A stretch of DNA of 64,000 bases from Calonectria ilicicola (taxonomy: Eukaryota; Ascomycota; Sordariomycetes; Hypocreales; Nectriaceae). The notes beneath the pieces were generated by a model, which had not been told where the DNA came from, made no database searches, and saw only the letters and a list, made by a program, of their open reading frames with translations. The first letter of the stretch is position 1. Each line of letters starts with the position of its first letter. Position numbers and translations under genes: made by a program. The stretch spans positions 5,394,001 through 5,458,000 of the forward strand of contig CP085830.1 of assembly GCA_020809705.1 (NCBI GenBank), given 5' to 3'. Shown here piece after piece: positions 11,901 through 22,235 of this stretch.

Positions 11901-12109
11901 TGAACAACGACGGCGAGACGGCATTGCACGTCATCACTCGGCGGGAGGACCAATACGGACAAGACAAGGAATACGACAAGGCACTTTTCCAGTTCATGAT
12001 GGCAAAAGGGCTGGACCCATTGAAGGAGGATGCCAAAGGAAGAAGCGCATTAGACGTCGCGAGTGCTTGCGAGAAGACGGATATTTTAAATCTCTTGGGG
12101 AGAAAGTAG
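5912..12109 (+). CDS. NLR-like NACHT-ankyrin repeat protein (2065 aa)
   Basis: A very large intronless frame. The NACHT/STAND NTPase core is near the N-terminus: Walker A GVPGAGKS at residues 82-89, Walker B-like YCVGDALDEM at about 175-184, and a sensor strand LLMTSRPKQY at about 208-217. A helical winged-helix-like part follows up to about 530. From about 550 to the end there are more than twenty ankyrin repeats, recognisable by recurring LHxAA, LLxxGADPN and GxTPLH patterns (for example IPLHWAAANGHAKVASLL). Fungal proteins of this plan act as intracellular NLR-type sensors in non-self recognition or symbiosis; the trigger is unknown. Only about 40 residues precede the conserved region before the NTPase, and I see no HeLo, HET, patatin or amyloid-type effector domain, so signalling would need another partner. 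A start at 5792 with one intron is an alternative. Confidence 0.92.
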   Translation: MPKSTNTADEYEVVDHTDTALSPEVLARIREWLEPTDYLADSGEFRRHLLSQAPGTGLWICETEEYKKWHDSPDHGSLWIKGVPGAGKSVTAASIIQHLRATEDCPVLFFFFRNIVAANFSPRALIQDWLAQLLPHSPKLQFALQSRLDTNLAEVSDNDLIQLFLDGISCVPKLYCVGDALDEMTTENRPFLDLLNRLATYRPRSLKLLMTSRPKQYLQSALRDSSIVHISLQQQLVDRDIMSYLNHRFDIAPKSAIQQEGRQQIINMVAERSQGLFLYAKLTMDQVEASLLSDTPVDIALLEESLPVGLEQIYTSVLAKQRTEHGITTEVQVLVLEAVTHASRPLRLYELASLIQCVYPNVPAPQGFKTLIATCCGPLVEILEDETLQVIHHSFTEFLRGDGRKVQTEADSHELPIINSKKAHKRMAIHSLQYLQSGSLLLEDERSGNLVVKPSVTYIQPRHKIDTREESHRHSMGIKTERDAFNYREARLIHPFLGYALQNWSYHASHYDEQDEEIFAAITEFLNPDSLAFRRWLVLQWGSTSKTRESNEGIPTALHIAAFAGLSELTSRLVEQGSSVSALDAQERIPLHWAAANGHAKVASLLIQNGSDPNCEDGRGLKPIHLAAKKNHASVVTTLLEAGVEPDTIKTKEDHAGYLLGGETMTKGECAILYASQGGHTETVVAMIPFCKPDILVQLLCECCRFGRTDAVLAILGHSTISADATYRGGTALYFACGVANVKCVEALIDRGADVSKTSEHEPRRSRCGGSFQKGTLTAPIHRIVSAWNSDNHSQCLAIFRMLIKAGADLEQRDGLGNTPLLLAAGASGSRGGRGSIHIPALQALLEAGSDAKQTHENGDTPLHLVLSLYRDPEAVQLLIEHGSDPNQLGFRGVSALHASLIQTGMIRGLENTEKIVNYLLDHGADPNLADKHGYTAVHHAMKAGVNVFKLLLSRCNDESVKQRCWFMLTSVRTIGEFTTFLEILLAEGIQIDSRNKQGRTLYLCSLSYRDRLDVLREHGASTDVVDSKGNNALHILCQSGTKREMLEKFIADGVDPLVKNDNGDTLLHHLASRYNKERQMAEDVRWLVSLGIPVNAVNHQGSTAMHLSQKSTNSYGSFHCDLEEVHFVDAINGRKEIDFEIGDKNGLTVLHKAVMWSGLEVETLVAAGADLSFLTPDSQNVLHLACRARKPDIVCQILSRLGSLDLNQKDDFGRTPLHYACASGEAESVALLLKHGADAHAVDLASRSCLHACAEFKTEQCLWNIHTQKHQGLRGPPADPFRPDASRSINSYYEEPWYQRQYGESKSGMHRSFFPQIVTIVELLLDEDVDPASTDKSKRTALQIALDVGCVEVIEAFAADDDLVCKATKNLEKNHKDTGVVEEKRQQIKTRMALTRPRSALPMLGQDESTYAQALKHSFQYLDLVTFEDAVKLTGDAFAANPDDILHYCLLENLMKPSQLRLAESASQLVLHFSSYETLKDKLAPPERPWRDDQHTVYWTALQLACQWSEPNLLMLQLLVEKLHVDVNAQSMAFKKMYLKNETKIDVSLGETALHVVASADHWWQIEATKYLIANGAVINAQDEYGQTPLHIAASGLRRDRDATRGFRGFWRLHVVRLLLAHGADPNLLDNKGFSPLHNASNAPDIMVELLRSGANTTLGDRSPLFMAIRDQNLAALEVLLDHGVSVDSVDEKIHSRHVHYTLTESRKVYAVLCAAFAQKLNSRVLNSAPLLRVLIERGANLYAPLNEKETLLHFLFEYPDYDAITTLLEESCASRIDFDSRDQQGRTVLMAACGMRQTLPRSEHLVAPPLRVLDCGANASLVDNEGKTALHHLLQNDGISDEILAKFINRDEVKSTLLVKDNAGFTPLHYALRSLRPEICNLLLSKGANLLEADPNGLTALHYIAKKCLQRDRAVAFPGRINVTLLEDYFEQCLALWDRFIAKGGLLNVPDNDGNTPLLTYLSSCIHRSSLTRTCHVDHYDKLFPSNSGVDVFAVNNDGETALHVITRREDQYGQDKEYDKALFQFMMAKGLDPLKEDAKGRSALDVASACEKTDILNLLGRK

Positions 12110-13628
12110 CACTGGTGTAGAAGAGATGAGACGAGAAATTGGTGATTCGCTTGGGTTTCGTAATACAAGCAAACAAATCTTAGATGTCGGCTTTTTGGAC
12201 GTTGCGACTGTAAACCTCGACTGTCAATCACTGGTGACGATTTGTCAAGTTTGACTCTGAATCCAAGATACCAAGAAGGCATGCAATACAGTCCTTGAAA
12301 GATTGCATCCTCTCTACCATTTTCCTGCTATTTCTCGGTCCTGTAGTGAAAAAAAGCAAAAGTAAATAAAAAATAACTAAATAAATTAGATATATCATAT
12401 AATTTTATTTTATTTGCATTCTTCATTGATTTTTAGCATCAAATTGATATTTTAAGCAGTTAAATCCTGCAGTATCCAAAGTGAAGATATCACTAGGAGA
12501 CATCTTTAGGGAGCGTATTGTAGATGCTGATATGGCTGGCTAGTGCCCGAGATCGAAGGCTTCCAAAACCAGAAAGCATCCCTAAAAATGAGGAAATGAT
12601 ACGACTTAAATTCGAAAAACGACAGTGAATAAGCCTCTGAGCAGTGGGTTGAATCGCGACCCTTGATAGGCTAAGCATGGCGCGTGAAAGTGCCATCACC
12701 TGATGAATCATAATCTTTGGTTTGGAACTTTTGGTCAGAAACACGCTGAACATACGTTTTGAACAAATCTGCTTGGTCACACCTACCTGAGTGGCTGCGA
12801 CGCAGATGACCTCTTGAACTTACCCTGATCTACTTACTACGTGTGCCCTTGGTTGCGGCCTTTCTTGTCCGTCTTTTAATTTGTATTAGCCGGTCCTAAT
12901 GTGCTTCGTCGTGGTTTGCCCAACTCATCAGAACAGGTTGCAAAATCACAGGACAGAAAGCAATCCCTGCATGCATGGGAATCATTCCATAAACTGTAAT
13001 TATTTGGCATCATATAGCACGTCTCTCGGAAGGCCTAACCGTATATCCGGCGAATTAAGAGTAGAAACTAATGGTTGTTGGAACTGCTCATGTCGGAAGT
13101 GGATGTAATTAGCCATGGATGACTGGGGCGCAACTCGCCCTAAAAGGAAATCCTTCGGAGGCAATCCCGACGTCCGTATGCAGCAACATTGCTCCATTCT
13201 TCCCAATGTAGTCAGTCTTGAGGATATTTGCTATGTTAGAGAATTATTATTATCAGGGTGTGATCAAAGTTTCCATTAGCTATTCCATCACGAGAATGGT
13301 GGCTGGGAGCGTCGGACCGCATTTCCATACTCGCGTCACCTGCTGCCGCACATTGAGCTCTGAAAGACTCGGCAGCTCGGAATGCATGTTCTGTACCGGA
13401 AAGCCCACAACTAGTGCTGTCATGTGCAGAAACCTAAATTGATACTGCACTCTTACAGAAATGAGCAATGGCCGACCTCTTCCGTTGCCAGAACAAGCGT
13501 GTTGCCATCTTGGGCGTATGGGAATAATCACCAAGCCTTTCGGAGAGTTTTCCCTCCCATCCGCTGCGATACTGGTCTTGCATAGGCTTTGCCAGTCCTT
13601 GAAATGCTACCTACTGGTTTCTTGGCAA
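12110..13628. other. Intergenic stretch without supported gene
   Basis: A short AT-rich segment at about 12360-12470 follows the NACHT-ankyrin gene and may hold its 3' signals. A 95-codon minus frame at 12493-12780 and several short frames at 12900-13650 have no recognisable motif or splice support. I see no RNA gene or repeat. Confidence 0.45.
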
Positions 13629-13634
13629 TATAAA
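13629..13634 (+). promoter_or_regulatory. TATA box of the swollenin-like gene
   Basis: TATAAA lies 79 bp before the start codon at 13713. This spacing leaves room for a short leader and suits a strongly regulated secreted-protein gene. Confidence 0.55.
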
Positions 13635-13712
13635 TTCCACCGGCGCCCTTCGTAGACCTCACCCACCTGTGAGAGGACAATCGTCATCCACTAGAGATCT
13701 CAGAAACACATT

Positions 13713-15419
13713 ATGTATCCATCATTGCTTCTGTCGATTGCCTTTTTAGGCCTAGTTGAAGTTTCCTTACAACAGTCATGTGCAGCTCTATGGTAAATCA
13801 TCCTTGACAACTCTCAAACCAACGTTAATATTTTACAGGGCACAGTGTGGAGGGATTGGCTGGACCGGCGCGACTTGTTGTGCCTCAGGTTCTAGCTGCG
13901 TCTACACCAACGATTATTACTCTCAGTGTATTCCAGGTTCTGGAGTACGTCATGATCTCTTCCCTCCCTCTCCAGCATGTCTAATGCGTCCAGTCCTCGT
14001 CCGGGTCTAGTTCTTCAGGAACGAGTACCACTATCAAAACAATGTCCACATCAACCATCACTGTATCTACCACGCCAATTTATACAACGACTGAAACCAC
14101 AACGGTTGCAGCTCACTCTCAGTCTGCTTATCCGAGTGTCGATGGCAGTACATGTGGCGCCTGGACCCTTGTCGACAACGTATGCTGTCCTCTTTACTGT
14201 TCTAATCAGAACACGTCCGAAAGCTGTAGTTCCAGCTGTACCGGCAGCTGCGTCACGCCGCCATCTGCAGACTGCAAATCTGGCGCCATGTATGACGAGG
14301 TTCGACATGTTTCAGCGAATGAGGACTGGCACTACAGTGTGAGCATATATTCCAGTCGTGAGGCTTTCGAATACTGATCTTTGTAGCGCTCAACTCATTT
14401 TGGCTTGACAAGCGGCGGTGCGTGTGGGTTTGGCTTGTATGGACTTTGCACAAAAGGCAGCTCAACTGCTAGCTGGACAGATCCCATGCTGGGCAGCACC
14501 TGTGATGCGTTTTGCACCGCATACCCGACCTTGTGCCAAGATCCCGCAAACACCACTTTGCGAGGCAATTTTGCCGCGCCAAACGGTGACTATTACACAC
14601 AGGTTAGTGCTTTGCGCGAGACGTTTCCAGTGCAAGCTAACGAAGATTAGTTCTGGCCCACTTTGCTTGGCGACAGGGACAACTACTTATCGTGTGGAGA
14701 ATGCTTCGAACTGATTCGCACAAAAGCGGACGGCACCGATTATGCGGTCGGCGAGAGTGGATACACGGATCCTATTGTTCTCGAAGTCGTCGACAGCTGC
14801 CCCTGCAGTGCAAACTCTAAATGGTGTTGTAAGTAACTTGCCCACCGATTCATAGTCGCGAATCTAACCAAAGAAAACCAAAGGTGGTCCTGGTGCTGAT
14901 CACTGCGGCGAAATCGATTTCAAATACGGGTGTCCATTGCCATCGGATAGCATTCACCTGGACCTCTCAGACATTGCCATGGGCCGACTGCAAGGCAATG
15001 GTAGCCTTAGCGCTGGTGTGATTCCGACGCGGTATAGGCGCGTTCCCTGTCCCAAGCCTGGCAATGTGTACCTTTGGCTTCGCGAGGGTGGCGGGCCTTA
15101 TTACTTTGCACTCACTGCAGTCAACACAAACGGACCCGGCAGCGTCACTAAGATTGAGATCAAAGGCGCGGGCTCCGACCAATGGGTCGCGCTCGTCCAT
15201 GACCCCAACTATACTTCCAGCCGGCCGCAGGAGAGATATGGATCCTGGACAATCCCGAGCAACAGCGGGCCATTTAATGTCCCTATTGCTGTGCGGCTAA
15301 CCAGTCCTACAGGGCAGCAGATTGTAAATAACGCTGCCATCAACACTTTTACGGCACCAGCTAGCGCTCCTGCAGGTTTCTACTATATCGATTTTGGTGC
15401 ACAGTTTACCAATATTTAA
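13713..15419 (+). CDS. Swollenin/expansin-like secreted protein with CBM1
   Basis: Six exons were rebuilt (introns 13793-13838, 13945-13993, 14339-14386, 14603-14650, 14829-14883). They give a 486-residue protein with the frame closed exactly. It begins with a signal peptide ([18 protein letters not shown]), then a family 1 carbohydrate-binding module ([21 protein letters not shown]), then a Ser/Thr linker. A Cys-rich barwin/expansin-type double-psi barrel follows, with [23 protein letters not shown] and [12 protein letters not shown]. The C-terminal beta domain resembles the expansin cellulose-binding domain. Length and order match fungal swollenins (about 490 aa), which loosen cellulose without clear hydrolysis. 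The product should act outside the cell on plant or other polysaccharide. All introns are 46-55 nt with standard borders. Confidence 0.88.
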
Positions 15420-15876
15420 GAGTCTTTTTGCGGGTACGCATATGATTTTGCTCGGGTATTTCTGCGATATGCCAAGACAACCCAAAGAAAATGCTAAAGC
15501 GCTAATTTACTTTTGCATAAATAATCTTAGAAAGATTTATTTATTTAGTTAGTTCTTTTCATATTAATATCAAATCTCAGTCTTTTGTATTTGTGCTTAG
15601 AAAACTTCATGTCTACGCGCAGGAAGGCTTTCATTTCAATACAAAATTATTCTTGTGGTTGTTGACTCTTATGAAGGAACCTTGACATCAACTACGAAGA
15701 AAACAGTATGGTACAAGCAAATCTTACGCCATGATTCGCGCGTGTCATCCTATCAACTTGTCTCAGAGTCTTGTATCATGCTAAAAGAACCTTCTTGAAA
15801 GCAAGGCTATTACCTAGTGTCACAGCGAGTGTCTAGTGTCTAATTGTATTTGTCTTATTTCTAGAACCAGCTAGAT
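15420..15876. other. Convergent 3' intergenic region
   Basis: This lies between the ends of the swollenin-like gene (plus) and the NACHT-WD40 gene (minus). It is AT-rich around 15500-15580 and presumably contains both polyadenylation regions. I see nothing else in it. Confidence 0.5.
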
Positions 15877-18800
15877 CTAAAATGTAATATTAAAGACCCT
15901 CCCTGATGCACAGCCAATAGCAATACTGTTTCTTGAAGAGGATATAGCCCAGCTTTGTCTGCCGTATGGACGGTAATCAGGGTGAATCCAAATTTCTTCT
16001 TTTCCATCCTGCATAATCCATTCATGCGTTTCGTTCAAGCTACACCCATGAGGTTGTATCGATATTATGAACTGGTCCTGTGGTTGATCAGAGCTCGCAT
16101 CAAGCTGCCTTGCGGTGTTAGATGTTATCCTGTCATCAGCCCCGGTGGTCCCCTGAGCACTTTCTCCATCGATATATGTGGAAATATCTATCGCCATGTA
16201 CCCTGGATCCATAAGTAAATATGGACTTGTCCTAGAAATTGATAGCTTTGGGTCTTGAGTTGTATGGTTGAATGTTTGCCAAAGTGTTCCTCCCACTACG
16301 TCCCAGAGCTTGACAGTTTCAGATGATGCTGATGCTAGCAACCTATTATCGGCTGCAAAGGCAACAGACCAGGGACGCTCTTCATGCTCAAGGGTATGTT
16401 TGAGTGTCCCTTTTGCCGCATCCCAGACTGTGATGATGTCATTATATAAACCTACTACCACAAGGTTGCCATCTGACGAGAAGGCAATAGCTAAAATAAA
16501 ACCTCCACCCGCCTGAAGTGTATGTTTAAGTGTTCCTTCTGCTATATCCCATACCTCGACCGTTTCTTTGTGCGATCCTAATGCTATCCACCTATTATCA
16601 GGTGAGAGAGCAACTAATTGAACCATTCCATCAAGATTCCCAAGGGTGCGTTTAAGTGTCCCGTCTGCTGCATCCCAGAGCTTGACCGAATGATCATGTG
16701 ATCCTGATACTATCAGCTGACAGTCGGGTGAGAAGGCAACCGAGTTGACTTTTCCATCATGACCTTCTAGTGTACCTCGGGAGTCGGTGTGTGTAATATC
16801 CCAAATTTTGACAGTTCCGTCGTTCGAACCCGATAATACTGTATTGTTTTCATGCAGGAAAGCGACTGACCAAACAACACCGGAATGGCCCTCAAGAATA
16901 CGCCAGGGTTTTTGGCTTTCCAGATGCCAGATTTTAATAGTCTTGCGGTATGATGCAGAAGCTAGTAGTTTATTGTCCTTTGAGAATGCGACCGAAGTGA
17001 TCTCGTCATCATGAGCTGTGATCGTGTTCTGAAGGCACCACGTTGCTGCATTCCAAATCTTGATAGTCTTGTCGTATGATCCTGAGGCGAGTAGCTTGCC
17101 ATCACTTGAGAATGTTACTGAGGAGACTGTGTCTTTGTGTCTTTTGAGTGGAATATGTAACCGGCCTGACGCTACGTCCAAATATCAATTGTTCCGTCAT
17201 CTGTGCCTGAGGCCAAGATTGTGCTGTCCACCGAAAATGCTACTGAGTAGACATCATCGGTACCGCCCTGCAAAGTTTTTTCAAGGTTTCCTGCTGATGC
17301 ATTCCAAACCTCAATTGGCTTTTTAGGCGACCCACAAGCTATTAGCCCAGTGTTAGAGAATGCGACCGAAGGGCGGTAGCCGGGGCTTGTGGTGGTCCAG
17401 AGTGTGTGCTGAAGCCCGCCCGTTTGTGCATCCCAAACGTTAATTTCTTCGTCCCATGACACCGAAGCTATCACCTTACCATCGCTAGAAAATGCCACTG
17501 ATAATATTTCCTTTACATGGCCCTCAAGCGTACATCGAAGTATCCTTGTAGTTGCATCCCAAACCCTAACTATCTTATCTTCTCCTGCAGAAGCTATCAT
17601 CTTGCCATTGCCGGAGACAGCCACGGCATTCACACTGTCATGATGATCATCAAGCGTTTGGAGACAAGGGTTCCAATTATTCGGCATGGCAGGTCTTTGT
17701 TTTATCCAACCAATATGCTGCCCTTGAAACAATTTCTTTACAATGCTCTGCTCCGGGGCAAAGAGTAACGCTGAAGAGTAAAGTTGCAAGGGTGTTCGAT
17801 CAATTGGTGTATAGGAGTGGAGGATAAACCTATTCGCGTCTAGTACAAACGCTAGACACTTGTCGTCTCCATCGGGCTATATGATGATGTTAGCATTGTT
17901 TCCTTCTGCTTTCAATATTTGTAGAGCTGACTTGCGTCATCAATCAACGCCTGTAATTCTTGCATGAGACCCATGCTCTCCGATAGTCGTCCCATGAGAC
18001 TTAGTACTTCGAGCCAGTGAAGAAAGTGTTGTTGAAGAAATCGAAATGCGTGGTGTTGCTCCGTAATTTTGACCTTGCCTTTAACAAGGTGTCGTATCCA
18101 GTAGCGACAAGCATATTGGATCTCCGGGCGTAGATTATCATTGATAGTTTGCTGCTGTACGTCCTGCCTACTTTTCCCTGGTTCCTTTAGGCTGCAAATG
18201 TCCTTGTTCAGAATACCCTGTCTTGATAAAAACTCCAAGCACTTCATTGCCAGCCTTTCATGTGTCTTCTCTTCGTCCACGTAAAACTCCTTTTCGTGAT
18301 TCCTGTTTTTGTCGACCAAGAATTCACGAAAGGATAGGTGAAAGATTCTGATCAGAATGTTTGTATTGGGCTTAGGAACATCGAGAACCGAATCGATAGA
18401 TCTGATCACATTCATGACATTATCTTCATCAATAGCCAAGAGATGTGCCAAAGATGGTACCGAGAGGGGGTTTTCAAGAAGCACAATAGGGCCCACAATC
18501 GTCTGGAACCCGGCCACCACTATTTCTGCAGCACTGCCGCATTCATCGCCTTTTATCAGTCGTTTAAGAACAGGGAGATATGCCCCGTTCAGTTGCTTAT
18601 CGTGTGGGTTCACTTGTTGGTCCAAAACTTTGTTAAGCCTGTTCCTCGGATCATCGCTTACGAACCGACAGACTGTCGCGGCGAAAATAAATAAAGGAGT
18701 GGCCATCTCGGCTAGCCGATTAACATTGTCCTCACCAGGCCAGTCCGCCTGGAGCTTTGATTGCACAGGTAGCTTGTTGTATTCGTTCCTGGTCCTTTCA

Positions 18801-20409
18801 AGTTCTTGCTTCAAGAATGTGTATATGTCTTGTTGGATCACGGCCTGTGTTATTGTGTGAAGGGCCACTTCCTTATGAAACTTAGGGATGTCATTAAACC
18901 CAAGCCGGATATGAGTTTCTGGTCGACTCGTGATAAATAACCTTAGGTAAACCCCAAATTCCTCCAAGGTTTTCACCTGCTTCAGGAGATGAATAATAGT
19001 CTTCACATGCTCATCTTCATCACACTCATCCAGGGCATCAATAACGATCAGGATTCTCAATATACCATCGTTATTTCTGCCCACTGCGTTCAAAGGGTCT
19101 ATAATAAGCTTCTGGAGCTGCTCATTGGGTGCCTTCGTTACAATCCTCGGGTCGGCGTCAATAGCTTTTTGAACATGTTGCGCAAATAAAGGTCGCTGGT
19201 GACAGAGCTGATAACTAATCGTCCCAAAAAGGTACTTGGCGTGGCTCCTATCACCTTGACCCCTCTTGAAGAAGAAACTGGCACCGAGTTCACTCGTGCC
19301 ATCCAGCCTTTCGGAAACTGTGCGTGATATAGTTGATTTGCCTGTTCCTGCTTTTCCCTGTAACCAGTAGATGGGTTCTCCGTTAGGGTCATAGACCCAG
19401 GCTTGGATTTCGTTAAGGAGATCGACTCTGGTATCTCTGCAGCACTTGGGCTCATTGATGTTATCAATATGGTCGTACTCGGCGCCATCGGCCCTCTTGA
19501 GCTCGGACAAGAGAAGATATTGGTGAACGTCAGCAATATGTTTTCTGAGGAACGTTAGCACTAAACTGAAGAACTGAGATGTATACTGGGTGTACCCTTC
19601 ATTGTGAATAGCCTCGTGCATTTCTGTGGCGAGCCGAAGGACCTCGTCCACTTTAACCCGACTGTCATCACTACAATCTTGTTGACAAAGGTCCGCAGCT
19701 TGAACAAGATCATTTCCGATATCCATTAGGTTTTGAATATACGTCTCTAAATCGTCAAGTTTGAATGGAATGGCTACGCTGATCGTATGACATTGCTTGT
19801 ATGCGAAGCCAAGAAATAACAATGAGCGAGTATAACACTCAATAATGGTGTTTGTCAGACGACTCAAGAGTTCCAAATATTCAGGGCTGGAGGTATTTGA
19901 AATGGTGTAGAATCTCTGATAAGTGTCGCATTGGAAAATTAGAGTCGTAACCTTGGTCAGCCCAAAGGCTATGTCGCTCCTGAGTTTGCTAGCCGCGGAA
20001 CAAGCCTAGAGAGATTGAGCTTAATAGACGGTGCACTTTTGGCAATAGGAGGACTTACTATCATAACAAATCGAACCGCTGCCCATGGTAAAGTAGCATG
20101 AATGGGGTCGACGCTCACGGCTAGGTCAGCGACCACAGCGAATCTGTTGAGGATCGCAATCGTCTTTTCAAAAAACCCGCGCAAAGAGTATGTTTTATCG
20201 CCAATTGTAATCTTCAGTCTTTTTTCTTCACGATCGTTTTGCTCGTCTGCTACGGCCTGCTCCATTGTTTTCCTAATATCGGCCAAGTGTTTTGATTTTG
20301 ATTCAGAATTTGTGTCCTCGGTCGGCGGTTTCGCAAATTCCCGGACGATGTTGACAACCTTGTGGTCGGCTTCAGAGCTTTCCACACGCTTTAAAGCCTC
20401 TTCCCACAT
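15877..20409 (-). CDS. NLR-like NACHT-WD40 protein with one frame break
   Basis: The plan is that of fungal NACHT-WD40 (HET-E/HNWD-like) sensors. An N-terminal NACHT-associated helical domain (LPWAAVRFVMI, LLFLGFAYKQC) leads to NACHT with Walker A GKAGTGKS and Walker B ILIVIDALDECDE, then a helical region ending in PLQLYSSALLFAP, and finally about twelve WD40 repeats (GHDGKVNSVAFSPD type). Three exons were rebuilt: 20409-20059, 20005-17936 and 17876-15877. Intron 17877-17935 has a GC-AG border (GCAAGT donor), needed to join QALIDD to PDGDDKC. At about 17178 the WD40 frame shifts: reading TGGGAC for TGGAC restores IWDVASGRL and makes the total length divisible by three (1473 aa). An open frame without ATG continues upstream to about 20690, so the true start may lie in an earlier exon. 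Confidence 0.85.
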
Positions 20410-20490
20410 TTCTTTGGGGCTCGTAATAGTAGATCGACACGAAGGTTTGTCGGAAAAAGGTACTTCAGGAGAAGTCAGAGCAAGGTTAGG

Positions 20491-20634
20491 ATCATTCTCT
20501 TCCTGCCGAGCCTTGTCGATATTTTGTGTCTCGTGGAGGTCTCCCTGTGGAAACTGAATAAGATCATTCTCTTTCTGCTGAGCCTTGTCGATATTTCGTA
20601 TCTTGTGCAGGTATCCCCGTGGAAGCTGAATAAT
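20491..20634 (-). repeat. 72-bp tandem duplication upstream of the NACHT-WD40 start
   Basis: Two imperfect 72-bp units (20491-20562 and 20563-20634) share, for example, GCCTTGTCGATATT at 20510 and 20582. On the minus strand, in the same frame as the NACHT-WD40 gene, each codes for 24 residues (QLPRGYLHKIRNIDKAQQKE versus QFPQGDLHETQNIDKARQEE). The frame is open but holds no ATG, so it is either an upstream coding exon or leader. Confidence 0.7.
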
Positions 20635-22235
20635 TTCATTCCTGTTAGTTAACTGAATCCGGAGAGGATGGAGTGACCAACTACGCGGTTGCTCTCATGT
20701 GAATCATCTTCATCTCCGAGACAAGAGCAGCATTTTCGGGCCCAGCGCCTGAATCTGCCCTGATCGGGCATGTCTCGGCTCATTGTAACCGCCTTTTCGT
20801 ACAAAGTACCGTTGAGAGCGCTAGATACAAGCGTGTCGTACAAGTAAAAGTGCCACACCCTGCGAAAGCTGGAAGAGGGGGGAGAAGTCGCTTTTCAGAA
20901 GCAAAAAGACCAAGTTGGCAGAGACGGGAATGAGGCTAGTGCCAGGGTCTTGGCAGAAATTCAACACATGCAGGAGTTGAGCTTGTGTGGGGTCATGCCC
21001 GCTGTGGCTTACTCTCTGTTCTTCGGATGGGTCGTCCATCACACTTTGGTCACTAGGCTGTAACTAGATATTGAATGGCCTGGATTTTCTATCAAATAAG
21101 GAGCCGCCAACTATGAGTTTTACAGCTGGTTTGAGCGATGAGCCGCTGTGGGGCTGCGACAACGCATTGAGATTGATGAGGCGATCGAGGCCACGACTGA
21201 TCTCCACATAGGGTAGTGGAATTTGTGAAAGACGCTATGCACTCGCCTAACTGTTAGGTGGCACCCAATCAGTGCTAAAATTATTCAACGTTATGAAACA
21301 GGTATCATTTGTCTAGGAATATTAGTTTTGTATAACGTAGTCATGATCGCTCTCAATGGTAAGCATGTTATTGTAAGGAGTTTTCACCAAAGGATTGTCA
21401 CAATTGTCCGAGTATCTGTCAAGTCAGAAGGAGCTTTCGTGCAAATGGCTTTGTACAATGTTGATTCAATTGTGTTTCTTAGCCAGTATCAATGTCCCAA
21501 AAGTTTAGTCAGTCCTACTGCCCTTTTTCCTGGCTTCGCACATGTGTATGGATGGCTCTTTTGACATCGTGAAAGAACTTTGCGACAAAACAGCCAGATG
21601 AGTCCCTTAAATTACTTCCAGGATATGATTTTCATTGTAATTAACTTTAAACTTTTACAATAGGCAACTAAATGAACGGTTATCATCTTTAAACTGTGCA
21701 CCAAAGTGGCTGCCATTTCCGCTACGGTTGCACACGGGGATCTTAAAACGATATAGACGATGGATGTCTGGCTGGGGACTTTTAAACAAGCATAGATGCG
21801 CATACTAATAGATTAGCACTGCAGGGAGATGACCTATGGGGTTGAGCTGAATGAAGTTAGACTCATGAGATGGGATTTGTGAATTGAAACGTGGCGGATT
21901 ATAATGCTCAACCACAAACACATATCGCTTATGCGACGTGCTAATGTGTCCGCTGTGGTGATGCCGTAAAACTAGACAATTTCTGTGAACTTGCTGAAAC
22001 TAAAAGATGATGTAGATAGTAGTACATCGAAAGCTTATACGGGCGATTAAATAAGGCACGATGTCATGAAAACAAATACATCCGTCATGGCAGGCCGTAT
22101 GGCAAATTCAAGGGCACGGCTACAGAACATGTCACGGCTTAGGCACACGGTTACTGATACACATTAATACGCATTAGTCAACGAGAACTCGAGTTTCGGG
22201 GCATGTAGTCAATTGTATTTATCTAGGGGCCCCTC
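20635..22235. other. Intergenic stretch, possible upstream exon of the NLR gene
   Basis: On the minus strand, 20858-20649 encodes a 69-residue frame with a basic Cys-containing part (FRRWARKCCSC) resembling the starts of some fungal NACHT proteins. I could not find a splice junction that keeps phase with the NLR gene. From 20860 to 22235 I see no convincing gene, RNA gene or repeat. Confidence 0.35.
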
